From positions 310,001 to 374,000 of the forward strand of contig JAJNNX010000008.1 of NCBI GenBank assembly GCA_023159155.1: DNA of 64,000 nt, read 5' to 3'. A program made the position numbers and the translations under genes. The notes beneath the pieces are model-generated. The model ran no database searches. It was given only the letters and a program-made list of their open reading frames with translations, and was not told where the DNA came from. Position 1 is the first letter of the stretch. Each line of letters opens with the position of its first letter. The stretch is from Ustulina deusta. Taxonomy: Eukaryota > Ascomycota > Sordariomycetes > Xylariales > Xylariaceae. Shown here piece by piece: positions 46,914-58,630 of this stretch.

Positions 46914-47702
46914 ATGGCGGAGTCTTTATCACCTACGGCTTCTCCCACCTCGCCTTCATCGCCCCAGCGCCCTCTCTTCGAGCGTCGCGGGTCGTCCAGG
47001 TCTTCTCTCAGCTTGGACCTGTCCAGTATACCACCGCTCACACAACCAGCACCGCCTACCAACACTCTCCTGATCACGAACTTGGATAATCTAGACATCT
47101 TCCGCCCAGACAATCTGCAAACGATCCGAGAGCTAATCGAAACCACCTCGCCCATATCTACATGGTCACCATTGAAATCGTTCCGTCGCATCGTAGTGTC
47201 GTTTCTCGACGAGCAGGCCGCTATCAAGGTACGCTCAATATGGGACGGAGAAGCCGTAATGGGCGAACGGTGCCGTGTGTACTTCGGCCAGCACACACCG
47301 TTAGATCTGGCCAAAAACAACCACTTGCCACTACCGGATGCGGGCAAGCTATTCTTCATTAGCCCACCCCCCTCACCTCCTCATGGCTGGGAAATGCGCC
47401 TTGAGGACGCGCCTAACAAGCTGGTACACGCTGAAGATCTCGCGTCAGCCCTGGCCAAGCTCCATCAACACCAGAGCAATCCTATGGCCGATATCTCACC
47501 CGTATCACCCACGGATGCCCCATCTATGCGAACACGCAGCAGAAGCAGCACCTTGATTTTCCAGCCTCTTGAGCACGGCGGCAGCCCACACCTACCTGCG
47601 ATATCTGTGGATGATATGACAGACGAGCCGATTGTGAGCCCGATCAGCGAGAAACCTATTGCGGCACATACAGCACGGCCCCCTGTGGAATTAATGGAGT
47701 AA
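46914..47702 (+). CDS. Calcipressin (regulator of calcineurin, RCAN family)
   Basis: The gene is intronless and encodes 262 residues. An RRM-like domain spans about 40-145 (NTLLITNLDNLDIFRPDNL, SFRRIVVSFLDEQAAIKV, CRVYFGQHT). It is followed by the family signature FFISPPPSPPHGWE near residue 145, a calcineurin-binding serine-proline motif. A C-terminal TH/PVELME stretch closes the protein, resembling the PxIxIT-containing tails of RCAN proteins. Calcipressins bind calcineurin and modulate Ca2+ signalling and stress responses. The N-terminus is Ser/Pro-rich. Confidence 0.93.
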   Translation: MAESLSPTASPTSPSSPQRPLFERRGSSRSSLSLDLSSIPPLTQPAPPTNTLLITNLDNLDIFRPDNLQTIRELIETTSPISTWSPLKSFRRIVVSFLDEQAAIKVRSIWDGEAVMGERCRVYFGQHTPLDLAKNNHLPLPDAGKLFFISPPPSPPHGWEMRLEDAPNKLVHAEDLASALAKLHQHQSNPMADISPVSPTDAPSMRTRSRSSTLIFQPLEHGGSPHLPAISVDDMTDEPIVSPISEKPIAAHTARPPVELME

Positions 47703-48299
47703 CAAGCCTTACGGATACCAACGTTGGCAAAGTTGAACGACATATAATTTTTTTTTCTATTACTGTCACAGTCCCCATGCGTTTGTTGCCTAGTGGTTCC
47801 GGTGTTGAGGAGAAAAAATGGCTGCGAGCCGCTTGCTTTGGGCCGGAGTCAGTTGCATTTGATTTCACAACTTCATATTTCATAGATCTCGCATTAGACG
47901 GGTTCAGGAGGTGAAAAGGTAGGGGGACGGACATAGCATTCGGACACTTCTGATCAGTGTTCGTAGGCACATGGTGAGAAGCAGCCAAGTTCCGTACATA
48001 TGGACTGGCGGACTTATGATACTTGGACACAGCTTCAAGAATGTATAGTAGACGATACCAAACAGAAGCAATAATCTGGTTCAAGAAAGCCGAAACCCTA
48101 TTTTCTGACACTATTATGTGAACGTATATTTCATAGGAACAACCCGTCAGCTCTTTGCGTACTTCAGGTCAAGAGCCGTCATAAAACATCTGGCATGCCT
48201 GAGACTCGATCATCTTTCTATTCCGCTGCGTCTAGTCGACAGCTCTGATTCATACGGCCACCCCCCCATGGCAGAATCCGCAAATATTGAGTGCCATCG
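47703..48299. other. Intergenic
   Basis: Nothing is recognised between calcipressin and the pseudogene that follows. Confidence 0.45.
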
Positions 48300-49837
48300 C
48301 TTGCTCGTTGGCAACCGTCAATACGAGAAGCATACATCACATTTTCACCACTTCCTCCCAATGCCCAACTTAAGGTCTTATCAACATACCAAACGCAGAC
48401 ACCAGCGAGTGTCGAGAATGTGATAAGGGATAATAGCGCGGCGCGTTCAATGCCCGGTTTGCTAACACCAGACCCGGCCATGCCAACGCCCCGCTCGGTC
48501 GACATCATGCCAAAATTCCGGGATATACTTGACGAGGAATTTACCCTCGTACCCTACCTTGTCCACCATTTGAGTTATCCACGAGAAGGACGGTATAGGA
48601 GGCCTTGCGAACAAGCTAGAATAATAACCAATAGCCCGTATTTGTCAGATTACTCATTAGGGTAGCTAGGTAAAAAGAGAACGCGAGGAGACATCTAGAC
48701 TTTGTGTTACGCTCATCAAGCCAGTTGAAGCTCCTGTTGACGTAGCACATAGTCTGATATCTCCTGTCGCCGCATGTAGATTCCCTGTCGCGGTAGCCCA
48801 ATCCATACCACAGTCACCGAGAATGTGTTGATCATGCCGATGTTGATCATGCCGATGCTGTCGAGGTCGTTGATTGGCATGCCGTGCTTGGCTACGTTGT
48901 AGTCCTCTGGCCGCTGCGATACCATTACAGGATCCGTCGCCGAATAGCGGTGTGAAGTAGGCGGACCCTTTTTTTTATTTTAAAAACACTCTGGAGTCAG
49001 TAGCTATCGTCTATGGTAAACAACATCAAGGGGTCCGAGAGCTTGTAAGGTAGCAGTGGTAGAAAACTCATGATTAGGCAACTCATTGCCCTGATATGTC
49101 AAAAGGGGTATAAGCGACTCCGGCATACTGGCTGACCTTACTGAACTCACGAAACCATCCTCGCCTGACTGGATGGATTTCGGATCTCAGTAGATGTTAA
49201 GGGTATGTTGCGTAGCCTCGAGAAGACGACCTTCACATCGAAACCGCCTGTGAGATCGAGCGTTTCGACCGTTCTCGCGCTACCCGCACCACCTAGTAGT
49301 GAGGAAGGTTAAATGTGTGTATGTTAGTAATTATAACAAGTTTTTGTACATCTCTCGTGGAATTCGACTTGCTGTACTGAGAGCAGGGCCTCCGTACCGA
49401 AAGAATATTTTCCGGCCCCTTTCTATCTGGCCCCAATCTACCCATTACGGCACCGTCTTGACCTCGGCCCATAGTTTCCCAATCTTCTCATCTTTCGAGG
49501 CGTACTCTTGAATTAATTCATATAAATCCCAATGCGGTTTCCTCTCCTCATCTGTTTTCATCGTTCCCTCGATGTCCTCGTCCCTAGATGACGATTTGGC
49601 ATTTGGAGGGGCTGCTATCTCGTGTAATCTTTCTACGGCATCCGTTGCAACTTTGTCGTATGTGCGGATTAACGGCTTTAGCTGTTGCAGCGTGAGAGGT
49701 TTGGAAGTCCACTTCAATCTCAACTCCCAATGCTCCTCCCACATCCCCTCGACGAGCTTTTCATGGTCATATGTGCAGATCATATTTATTGATCTTCCGC
49801 AGGAGCCTAAGTCGTAGTTCGTGAATTTAGGGGACAA
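48300..49837 (-). pseudogene. Decayed DUF2236 (MpaB-type oxygenase-like) gene
   Basis: Several minus-strand frames read in order along one DUF2236/MpaB-like protein. The N-terminus is MWEEHWELRLKWTSKPLT (from about 49744) with LHEIAAPP and LYELIQEYASKDEKIGKLW. The frame then meets an in-frame TAA at 49445-49447 directly before WVDWGQIERGRKIFFRYGG, where relatives have Glu. A GT-AG-like gap is followed by GSARTVETLDLTGGFDVKVV. After further shifts comes a block of family sequence (MPINDLDSIGMIN, VVWIGLPRQGIYMRRQEISD) at 48716-48925. Last is a C-terminal membrane segment (ERAALLSLITFSTLAGVCV) near 48400-48480. At least one stop and several frame changes make it a pseudogene. The family has His-rich iron-dependent oxygenase members, but activity is not implied here. 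Confidence 0.72.
48828..48857. repeat. 15-bp tandem duplication inside the DUF2236 pseudogene
   Basis: TTGATCATGCCGATG occurs twice in a row. On the minus strand it adds five residues (IGMIN repeated) into the conserved segment INDLDSIGMIN. It is in frame, so it could predate the loss of function. Confidence 0.85.
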
Positions 49838-50366
49838 AACTACTGATGATCATATATCCCGGAGTTTCAGCGAGCAGACGTTGACTATACAAAGTATCAA
49901 GATACCTATAGTCATAGATAGAGGTAGTGTATAATGATAGGTATCAGTAGTTTAATCATGGACATAGGTAGTGAATGAACGATAAAGAGAGGAATTCTAT
50001 TTATCTAAAATATGGGGGAGCCAAGTATCCATTATTCAAAATGGGAACAAGACTGAATAGAAAATAATGTTCTGTATGATGGATCAATCCCCAAAAACAA
50101 GCAACCGAGGTAGCTTCGAGGCTATCTCAAGATTTCAGAAGACCGCTTGTGAAAACACGAGCTGATTAATGATCATTGATGGGGTTAAATCTGGAGAGCC
50201 CCATGGTATACAGGTTCGGTACATCCCTGCATCCATCCTCAAACCCCCACATTAACTTTCCGATAAGATAAGACACGATACCCCAAAAAAAAAAACGAGT
50301 TGCCTTCTCATCTCGAACAGGTATCCGAATTGTACAACTACATCTCGTGCGTCGCCAGCCCCAAAG
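49838..50366. other. Intergenic
   Basis: This is the divergent region between the DUF2236 pseudogene (-) and RRG9 (+). An A11 run lies at about 50284-50294. Nothing else is recognised. Confidence 0.45.
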
Positions 50367-51437
50367 ATGAATTGCGCTTGTCGAACAAAATCTCTCAGGA
50401 TTTTTGTTCAGAGCCTCACCGAACTTCGCGTCACCGATCCTATTGTTACAAGATCTGTTCGACTCAATTATCTCGGCTCATCAATTGCCTTCCGTCAGGT
50501 GCCTACTCGCCATCCTACTAGATTATTCAGCTCCTCAACGGCCGCCTACTCTTCTGGACAGAAATGGCGAGATGATGCTAGTACTTTATCGGCGGACAAA
50601 GCTGGGGAAGAATCACCTCATGCATCCATCCGCACGGCAGTCGATACAAGCAACAATGACTCGCCCACTCTGACACCATCTGTCTCTGGCAATGACCTCG
50701 CTGCCGCGAAACTCAACGGGGCTATCCTCGACTATAGTCCCGAATCTATCGATACGCTCATTGCGAGCCTGGATCAAACGTCAATTACTGGGCAAGAAGG
50801 TATCATGGAGGAGCACAACAATCTCGACTCTGATGCGCAGTCCAAATCGCCGTCGAGACCTAAGCCACCCGTTACGTCGAGCCAGCTCAAGAGACGTAAG
50901 ATTATAAAAGAAGACAAACCGCAGTCTAGGGGAGGAGGGGGGAAGCCAGGGCGGAGAATAGATTGGGCGATACAGAAGCAAGCGCTGAAGGAAAAGTTTC
51001 CGGAGGGCTGGCAGCCGCGTAAACGACTGTCTCCGGATGCGCTGGACGGGATCCGGGCTCTTCATTCGCAGTTCCCGGAGCAGTACACAACGGAGGTGCT
51101 AGCGCGGAATTTCGCGGTGTCTGCGGAGGCAATCCGGCGCATTCTCAAGGGCAAGTGGACGCCGAATCCCGAGGAGGAGGTGCGTCGTGAGGAGCGCTGG
51201 TTCAACCGCGGCAAGAACATATGGGCCCAGATGGCGGAGCTTGGGAAGAAACCACCCCGTCGATGGCGTATGGAGGGCATTGTCCGAAAACCCCACTTCA
51301 ACAGGAAAAGGGGCCCTCGGAATGAGTACCCTTACGTTCCACGCCGGGAGCCAGAGGCTGAGTACAGAGGACCACCTGTGGACATGGAACCAGCTGTAGA
51401 GAGCGCGCAGCGGAGGTTATCGAGCAATCTCCTATGA
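50367..51437 (+). CDS. rrg9: Required-for-respiratory-growth protein 9 (Rrg9/neugrin family)
   Basis: The gene is intronless and encodes 356 residues. The N-terminus is presequence-like with many Arg/Ser and few acids in the first 60 residues. The C-terminal neugrin/Rrg9 domain is clear at about 200-320: [20 protein letters not shown], then [31 protein letters not shown] and [17 protein letters not shown]. Rrg9 is a mitochondrial matrix protein needed for respiratory growth and mtDNA maintenance in yeast. The [10 protein letters not shown] segment is helix-turn-helix-like and basic. A Lys/Arg-rich C-terminus follows. Confidence 0.92.
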   Translation: MNCACRTKSLRIFVQSLTELRVTDPIVTRSVRLNYLGSSIAFRQVPTRHPTRLFSSSTAAYSSGQKWRDDASTLSADKAGEESPHASIRTAVDTSNNDSPTLTPSVSGNDLAAAKLNGAILDYSPESIDTLIASLDQTSITGQEGIMEEHNNLDSDAQSKSPSRPKPPVTSSQLKRRKIIKEDKPQSRGGGGKPGRRIDWAIQKQALKEKFPEGWQPRKRLSPDALDGIRALHSQFPEQYTTEVLARNFAVSAEAIRRILKGKWTPNPEEEVRREERWFNRGKNIWAQMAELGKKPPRRWRMEGIVRKPHFNRKRGPRNEYPYVPRREPEAEYRGPPVDMEPAVESAQRRLSSNLL

Positions 51438-54400
51438 TGCGCCTGTGTATATCTTGTCAAAATACTTGGTTCGTCTTGCCCGGCTTTGTATGTATAGAAA
51501 AACAATCGAAGGTTGTATATTACTGAAAAAGCACATCTAGACATGTCCGGGTTTTCATTTGTACACACTCTAATCTCTACTGTCATCTTCTCTTTGTTTG
51601 TATTCATTCTCCGCGGGTGCTCACACTAGGTGATCGATTCGAAGAAGAAGACCACCAAGATGTTCGAGGTGGTTTATTTAAAATTAGCATATCTCACCTG
51701 CCCACCTAACAGGCCCATGTTGCCTCTCATGTATAGATCAACTCACTGCTAGAAAACGAGTATTACATATATTTGGGAGTTGCTTTCATATGTTTTTGCT
51801 GTGTATGTCTCCTAAAGTAACGATGACCGGATTATTCTGTTGAGTGAATGTGTGACTGTATTTAGTTATCCCTCGAACTGCCGTATGTGACACCATCTTA
51901 CAGCAGTACCTCTCTTGTTATTTCATCATTCATTTCGGAACATGGCCTGAAATCAACACATTTCCGCTTTCCTTTCGCCTTTCATTTCCAGATACTATGG
52001 ATGAAGACTAGAAGTCTTGTCCCGGCCCGATCGAAGGACTGCCCGTTGAGCTCGTGCGCATGGCTCAGCTCAACAGGATATTGTATCACTGGAAGCAGCC
52101 GCCTCAGCGTGCCCCCTGTTCTATACTACTTTTTGCGGGGCGGAAACATCAATTACAACCTGTAAGTGTGTTACTCAACCAGGTAGATGCCAACGTATGC
52201 TTGAGGCAATAGCCGCGTCCGAGTCCTCGTGGTTGTGCCTGTCCGAACAATATCAAAACTGGAGAGCCCTTATGGACTTCGTTGAGCGGAATCTCTGCCA
52301 ACGGCCAACCCCACCTCAATCCTGGTTACTAATGAAAGCTGTTCGCCTCAGGCCACTTCATTCATGCGTCGAACAGCTGGCCAAGCAGTTTGCTGAAGCG
52401 ACTCTCACCAAATGTCCCGCAACTTGTTCCCAACCTGGTACAACACACCGAGAAAAAGGCCGCGTACAACGCGCACGAAATAGGGTTGAAATTTATTACA
52501 ACCCATTCCACAACACAAACGAGGGGCTATCTAGTATATACCCAGACCAAAGGGAGCTTTTCATGACGTTGTAGAACACGATATTGCCTGGGCGCACTCG
52601 GTGGAGAGTACGGCTCCGGTATTGGCGCCCCGTACGCCGAAACTATTGTCACTCGGTTTAGAGAAGCTGTATCAAATTTCTAGGACAGCAACATATGACG
52701 ATAGGGAACGTCTTTTATGTTCCGCTATTCCCCGCGCCCAGTGGATTGCTTCCTCCACGAAGGGCTTGACTACACAAACGAAGAGGATGACGATCTTACG
52801 GTCAGGCTGACATTTGGAGATGAGCGCATTATGAAGAAACTGTGAAACTTGGGTGTACCAAAGAAACTATTACAATTTACCCAAGCGTGTATATGTTATG
52901 TGGGACTGGTCTCGTGGAGAGGCAATTGGCATATTCTAGAAACCTTGGGAAGATACGGATGCGGATAATTCAGGGTTGTTTCCCCAAGTACAAGAGCGCC
53001 TACGGCAATGGGTGTCTGTGCGAAATCCACAGGAGCAGAGGGAGGATATCTTTCGTCGTGGAGGTACCGGTTGGTGGAGCTGGGGAGATGACAGCAAAGT
53101 GAGATGGCGATATAGAAAGCCGGACGCGTCCGCACAGGTGCCAGCACGAGACTGTATGGCACCAGTCGGTTCAAGAGGCTCGAGAGATGTTGACCATACC
53201 ATCGTGAACCACGTGATATAGAGCTAGGTAGTGTAGATACTATGCAGGATTTATCTTGGCCATGAACTATACCAGGTACCGACCTGCCTGGTAGTGCCAT
53301 GTTCTCCGTCCCAATACGACCCTACACCAGTTCAGGCTTAGATCAGACTTACCTAACCTACTTAGGTACGCATCTATTCCGTCTTGTTGGCTTTCATCCC
53401 GTTAGAGATTAGCGTAGTTTTGCTTTCGGATGAATGCACTCGTGGACCTAGTTCTCGCTAAGAAAAGTAAGCAGGGATTGACAAGATGGATTGGTTATTG
53501 CACCTGTTCAAGCATGCTTTACCTAGTGTAATTTTCCATATGAATAGGTGGTATAGGACCATACCATATACACTAGATGGGTAACAACACAGATGATCTG
53601 GGACGCGGCGTACCGAGATTATACAGTCGCAATGCAGAGCCGTTGACGCGCCGATGAAATCACTGTGATGAGTCCCTTTCAGCGTGCAGCTTGCGGGATG
53701 GATGAACCCTAACGACTCCTTTTGGACGCCGGTGCGCACAGAAGCTGCACTGTTATTGGGTCCCGGGACCGGTGGTTGGCTGTGGTTGGCTGTGGTCACA
53801 CTCAGCCTTGCCTAAACCGTCCTAGCGGTCAATCAAACTCTCCACTCCAGCTCAGGCACCAGCCAATCTGCAAGCATCATCATCTTCGGTTGCTCCCCGT
53901 CAACACCCCTGTTGGCCGGCCGTCCTCCTTGCAAAATCAAAATACACATACCGTGACGGGGCCGGCTTAGCAGCAGGGGGGGTTCTTGGTTAGCTATCTG
54001 CTGTCCGATGCCTGGAGAGATGGGTGTTGAGGAACAAGGTCCCCCTCTGCCGTCTCCCACATCTCCTCTTTCACCGATGCTAATTCTCAATTCTCCATGG
54101 CGGATCTCCGGTTTTGAGGTCAAGAGTAAGCCTGCCTACCTCTTTACTGTGCCTGTCTCACTTGCCGCAATTCCTCTTCTTCTTTCGGCTGCTTTGCCTT
54201 TCCTTGCGTGCATGTCTCTGCTGCCCTAGTCCTCTCTCTTCCGAAAGATTCGTTTCGCCTCATTGTAAGTCAAGAATCCATGTCACATTGAATTGCCAGA
54301 GTTGGACGACCCTTCCAATTGACACCTCATCATCAGCGTTTAAATCGTACGCGCCTCTACATTTACCTTCCTTCCTCTAAGCTTCGCACCTTCACGCCTT

Positions 54401-54665
54401 CACGCCTTCACGCCTCTGCCTTCCTCGTGGTAACAGCAGGAAGTAACCGACACGGTCCCTCTTCCGCGTGACTAGCTCCTTCTCCAGGCCCCGGGTTCAG
54501 TTCTTCTGCTCTATGAAGGTATCAGAAACTTGGGGTCGGATACCCATGCCTCTCTCCTTGATTGCTGCAGAACGTTCTAGGATATCCAGTATCCTTTGAG
54601 CCCAACTTGCACATCCGTATCGTGGCTATCACTCGACTCTCTCTGCCTCCGGTTCATGGCTTAAG
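51438..54665. other. Long intergenic region, possible worn ORFs
   Basis: No gene is supported. At 52.0-52.9 kb, short plus-strand frames include LPVELVRM, reminiscent of an F-box start, and LDYTNEEDDDLTVRLTFGDE, but they are broken by stops and cannot be joined convincingly. A TACC/GGTA cluster lies at 53348-53368. The 3' end (54.2-54.66 kb) is pyrimidine-rich leader of the WD40 gene, with an 8-bp tandem TTCACGCC x3 at 54391-54414. Confidence 0.45.
54391..54414 (+). repeat. TTCACGCC x3 tandem repeat in 5' leader
   Basis: Three exact 8-bp units lie about 250 bp upstream of the WD40 protein start. Confidence 0.85.
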
Positions 54666-57600
54666 ATGGCCTCTACTCCTACTCACCGGTTGAGGTTGAC
54701 GCCCGCAAACTCTCCCTTCTTGCCGCGCCCTTCGCGTTCTCCCCACCGTGGGCGAGCCCTCCAGCTATACGATTCTCGACTCTCCTTAAAACGGGTCATT
54801 GGCACTACATGTGTTTCTCCCACCGGTTTCGATGCCGTCCAATCTTCTTTCGCCTACGTTGCCGGTGGCGCGGTTGTGGTGGTTGATGTGAACGGCGATG
54901 ACTACGGACAACGCTTCTTCCGAGCACGCCCAACAGCCATTCCTGTATACAACACCCCGCCCCTTCCCTACTCTACATCGTCACCATCTACCCCGAAAGC
55001 CAATGATAGCCGGAATAGGATTTCGTTACGAGAATCCGTTTTCACTCCGAATGACTGGGCAGAGTCCCCAGCCTCCAAGACGTGGACTAGTCGAGAGCGC
55101 ATCAAGGCCGCAACATGCCTCGCCTTGAGCAAGGAGGGGAGGTTTCTAGCTGTAGGCGAAACGGGGTACGCCCCACGAGTACTTATCTACAGTCTTGAAG
55201 AATATTCATCCGATTCTCCACTTGTCTCTATAAGTGAGCATGCTTATGGCGTTAAAGCAGTTGCGTGGTCTCCCGATTCCAAATTTCTCGCCTCCCTCGG
55301 GTCAGCGAACGATGGCTTTCTCTACGTGTGGAAGATAGATCCAAGGACTGGCGCCGCGAGGCTGTTCCAGCAAAACAGATGCACAGCTTACATCAAAGGA
55401 ATGATCTGGATGGGTAACAATCTCATTACTCTGGGCGTACGACATGTGAAGGTCTGGCGCATCGACGAAGCACAAGCAACCTCTCCAGTGAAACAGAAAT
55501 TTATTGGAGACGCGAACTCGACTGCACAATCACAGAAGACCCTGCCCGGCAGGAATGTTCTGCTTGGCAATATGATCGAAGCAACATTCTCGTGTGCTGC
55601 CACCATTGACGATACTAAGGCCATTATCTGCTCGGAGACGGGCGATGTGTGTTTATTGGACGACATTGGAAAGCAAATGAAGTTAACCCATCTCCTCGAA
55701 AGTGGATTTGTGACGACATCCGTTGCCATCCGCCACGGCCTCGTATGTATTGGTGGCAAGTCGGGTAATTTCGCGACACTCGATTTGGAATCCTTGTTAA
55801 AGGGTTCTGCAACCTATTCCCTGGTGGCTACAAAAGCATCTACCGGTGTCGGAGTTCTTGCGTTGGGATTCGTGGAAGACAAATTGGTCACGATTGACAC
55901 CAAGCGTTCTATCGACATCTGGAATCAGGACCACACACCAGGAGCGTCAAGGAGCGAATCAGTGTCAACCCCCATACCGGGATGTGGGGATGCAGCTATG
56001 GGGATTGGAAGCCTCTCTCAGTCAAATGTGACAGGTGCTGAATTTTATACCTGGTCACAGTCAGGCTACGTTATACTATGGTCTACTGACGGCACAATCA
56101 AATCGTCTTTCCAGGTGCCGCTAGACGAGGCTTACTTCGAAGAGGAGCCCGAGCTAGTAAACCAAATGTCGGCAATCCGTGCAACTACAGATGGTAAATT
56201 CTTCGTCGCTGGAGATAAATTAGGATTTGTCAAAGTGATCGACTTCGCCACTAAAGAATGCGTGTCATCTATGAAAGCGCACTCCTCGGACTGTCAATTC
56301 ATCACGATTTATGAGGACAAATCTAACCTTCTCATTGCATCGTGCGGTCGCGATCGCACAGCTCAATTATTTCATCGATTATGTAATGGAGGCTTTGAAC
56401 ACTTCCAGACACTCGAGTTCGCGGCTAGAGTCTCCCAAGTCTTGATACCATCTCCGGATAAAGTGATCACCTGCTCGTTGGACAGGACGGTACAAATACA
56501 TGACCTAGTGACTAAGGAGGGTGATCCAGATGTTATGGCAGCCATCCCTTCTCGAACGTTTTCTCCGAAAGCGTCCCCAACATCCATGACAATGGGACCT
56601 GATGGGAAAACTCTTTTCGTATCTCAGGTTGAGCGATCTGTTTATATATTCGATCTGGATAGCGGAAAACTTTCGAGGTCTTTCAAATGCTTCGATGAAA
56701 GTGGTGCCGATCCCGTTATCCTAGATTCCCTTACAACCCGTCCTGCTACCGAAAAAGAACCAGCATTTCTTCTCGGTCTCTCCAACACCGACAAATCGAT
56801 TAGAATGTACGATACCCAGGGTCATTTCCTAGCTCGAGAGTGGGGTCATACAGAGGCGATACATGGTGTAGCCATGATCGAGGAAGATGATGCCAACCGC
56901 AAGGTTGTAAGTGTTGGATCTGATGGAACTATCATGATCTGGGAGATAGACTGGCAAGATCGGGGGTGGGGCTCCGTTAGTCGCGATTCCTCGCCCGTCA
57001 AAGACGCTACTACTCCTATCAACCAACCAACATTACGACGTGTTCTATCTAAAACTGAACTAGCAGAATTTCAACGCCCTTCATCCGCAGCCAGTGGCCG
57101 CAGATCACCTCCGAGAACACTATCTAAAAGGCGATCACAATATTTAAAAACACCTGTAGCTGCGCCACCACCCAGTCCAGCTCCCACCATCGCTGAGGAT
57201 ACACCGTCACGACGACCGTCTGGCACTCCGTCAGGTAGTCCCCCAGTCAGCCCTAAGGCCAGAGTAAAACGCCGCCCTTCCGTGCCGACATTAAATTCGG
57301 CAAAAACCAAGAGTAACGGCAGTTTAAAGTCCTTTGGAACACTCAATATGTCTACTGAACAAACTTGTCGAACTCTACGGGCTTATCGGAAGAAGCTCGC
57401 TTCCACAGATCCCATCAGTCAGGAGATACTGACTGAACTCGACCAAGAGCTTCGGCTTACGGCAGTTGCTCTTGGAGATCGAGCAACGCGAAGCAAGGCA
57501 ATGAGTGACACCATGCTCAACGGTCTTCTGGACCAGTATTCAGAACGATTGGTATCACTGCTTGATGAGAAACTTCGTCTCGGCAAATATCGACGGCCGT

Positions 57601-57674
57601 CCGATCAAGAGACGGATTCTACTGATAAACGCCCCGGATCATCGGGAACAGGGTCTAGCAGCGCTTCGACATAG
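54666..57674 (+). CDS. WD40-repeat protein, MABP1/WDR62-like
   Basis: The gene is intronless and encodes 1002 residues. The start MASTPTHRLRLTPANSPF precedes LKRVIGTTCVSPTGFDA and AYVAGGAVVVVDV, the conserved entry to the first propeller of MABP1/WDR62-type proteins. At least ten WD-like repeats cover about 60-775 (VKAVAWSPDSKFLASLG, LIASCGRDRTAQLFHR, VVSVGSDGTIMIWEID). After that come a Ser/Pro/Arg-rich linker (KRRSQYLKTPVAAPPPSP) and a helical C-terminus at about 895-965 (TCRTLRAYRKKLAS). In animals the relatives scaffold JNK signalling and spindle poles; the fungal role is not established. Confidence 0.85.
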   Translation: MASTPTHRLRLTPANSPFLPRPSRSPHRGRALQLYDSRLSLKRVIGTTCVSPTGFDAVQSSFAYVAGGAVVVVDVNGDDYGQRFFRARPTAIPVYNTPPLPYSTSSPSTPKANDSRNRISLRESVFTPNDWAESPASKTWTSRERIKAATCLALSKEGRFLAVGETGYAPRVLIYSLEEYSSDSPLVSISEHAYGVKAVAWSPDSKFLASLGSANDGFLYVWKIDPRTGAARLFQQNRCTAYIKGMIWMGNNLITLGVRHVKVWRIDEAQATSPVKQKFIGDANSTAQSQKTLPGRNVLLGNMIEATFSCAATIDDTKAIICSETGDVCLLDDIGKQMKLTHLLESGFVTTSVAIRHGLVCIGGKSGNFATLDLESLLKGSATYSLVATKASTGVGVLALGFVEDKLVTIDTKRSIDIWNQDHTPGASRSESVSTPIPGCGDAAMGIGSLSQSNVTGAEFYTWSQSGYVILWSTDGTIKSSFQVPLDEAYFEEEPELVNQMSAIRATTDGKFFVAGDKLGFVKVIDFATKECVSSMKAHSSDCQFITIYEDKSNLLIASCGRDRTAQLFHRLCNGGFEHFQTLEFAARVSQVLIPSPDKVITCSLDRTVQIHDLVTKEGDPDVMAAIPSRTFSPKASPTSMTMGPDGKTLFVSQVERSVYIFDLDSGKLSRSFKCFDESGADPVILDSLTTRPATEKEPAFLLGLSNTDKSIRMYDTQGHFLAREWGHTEAIHGVAMIEEDDANRKVVSVGSDGTIMIWEIDWQDRGWGSVSRDSSPVKDATTPINQPTLRRVLSKTELAEFQRPSSAASGRRSPPRTLSKRRSQYLKTPVAAPPPSPAPTIAEDTPSRRPSGTPSGSPPVSPKARVKRRPSVPTLNSAKTKSNGSLKSFGTLNMSTEQTCRTLRAYRKKLASTDPISQEILTELDQELRLTAVALGDRATRSKAMSDTMLNGLLDQYSERLVSLLDEKLRLGKYRRPSDQETDSTDKRPGSSGTGSSSAST

Positions 57675-58630
57675 ACCGCACATTCATTTCTAAATTTTAT
57701 ATTTGTCCTTTGTATTTTGGGCAAGGAGCTGTGGATATTACTGTATAGCTAACAATTAGGGTGGTCCGAACGGGGGATTAAGCGGGATAGGTTGGAGGGG
57801 TTATCGCACGGTTCATTGTCGCCGAACCGGGTCAGGCGTCTGGACTGCTCCTTTTTTTCTTTCTTCTATTATTTCTTACCAGGAGCATCTGTCTGGGGAT
57901 AACAGACAAAAAGGCGGCGTTACGGGTCTATCTTCGGGGGAAATCAGACAAAACTGACTATTTTAATCGTGATACCATCCATCTATTTCTCAGAGGGCAT
58001 ACAGGGAATAAGGCGTTCAATGGAGTTGTACTAGACTAGGCCAGGTTACCTAGATGGACGATTAAGCGCTTGCATTTAGGGTTGGTTCCCCTTTAGGTAG
58101 AGCCGTCATAACCTATTGTTATCAGGACAGAATTCTAAATGCCCGCCTATTCACAGATGGCTAGAACGCTTTGATTTCTACTTACTTAAGTAGCAAAACC
58201 CCGAATTTATTTCATTCTATTATGCCATGTCTAAGGTGATTGGTGGGTCACATGTCACTAGAACCAGCATTGGATTGATGATGTTGTGTTGTTGGACCGA
58301 TTGTCCTGCTGCTATATTCTGCTCCCATTACAACGACTACACGAATATCTACAAAACCACCCCCCGCTGTGATGGATATATAATGATGATGTACCCTGAC
58401 TGATTCTTTCCCGTTTGAACATTGTTTTATCGCTCTCTATCCAGATTAGTGAAGGAACAATCCCCTCTGTCTGCTATGTCCATCCCCTGGCTAATATATA
58501 TTTTCGCTTTACACACATATTTGATATTATGTGAAAGCCCTCCCTGCCCTCAAGGTCATACATGTACATATACACGGAAATTCAGTCAACCTTGTGACGT
58601 CTCTTTTTTCTCTTCGTCTCTCAACAGGCT
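57675..58630. other. Intergenic between convergent genes
   Basis: 3' flanks of the WD40 gene (+) and RGP1 (-). Nothing is recognised. Confidence 0.5.
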
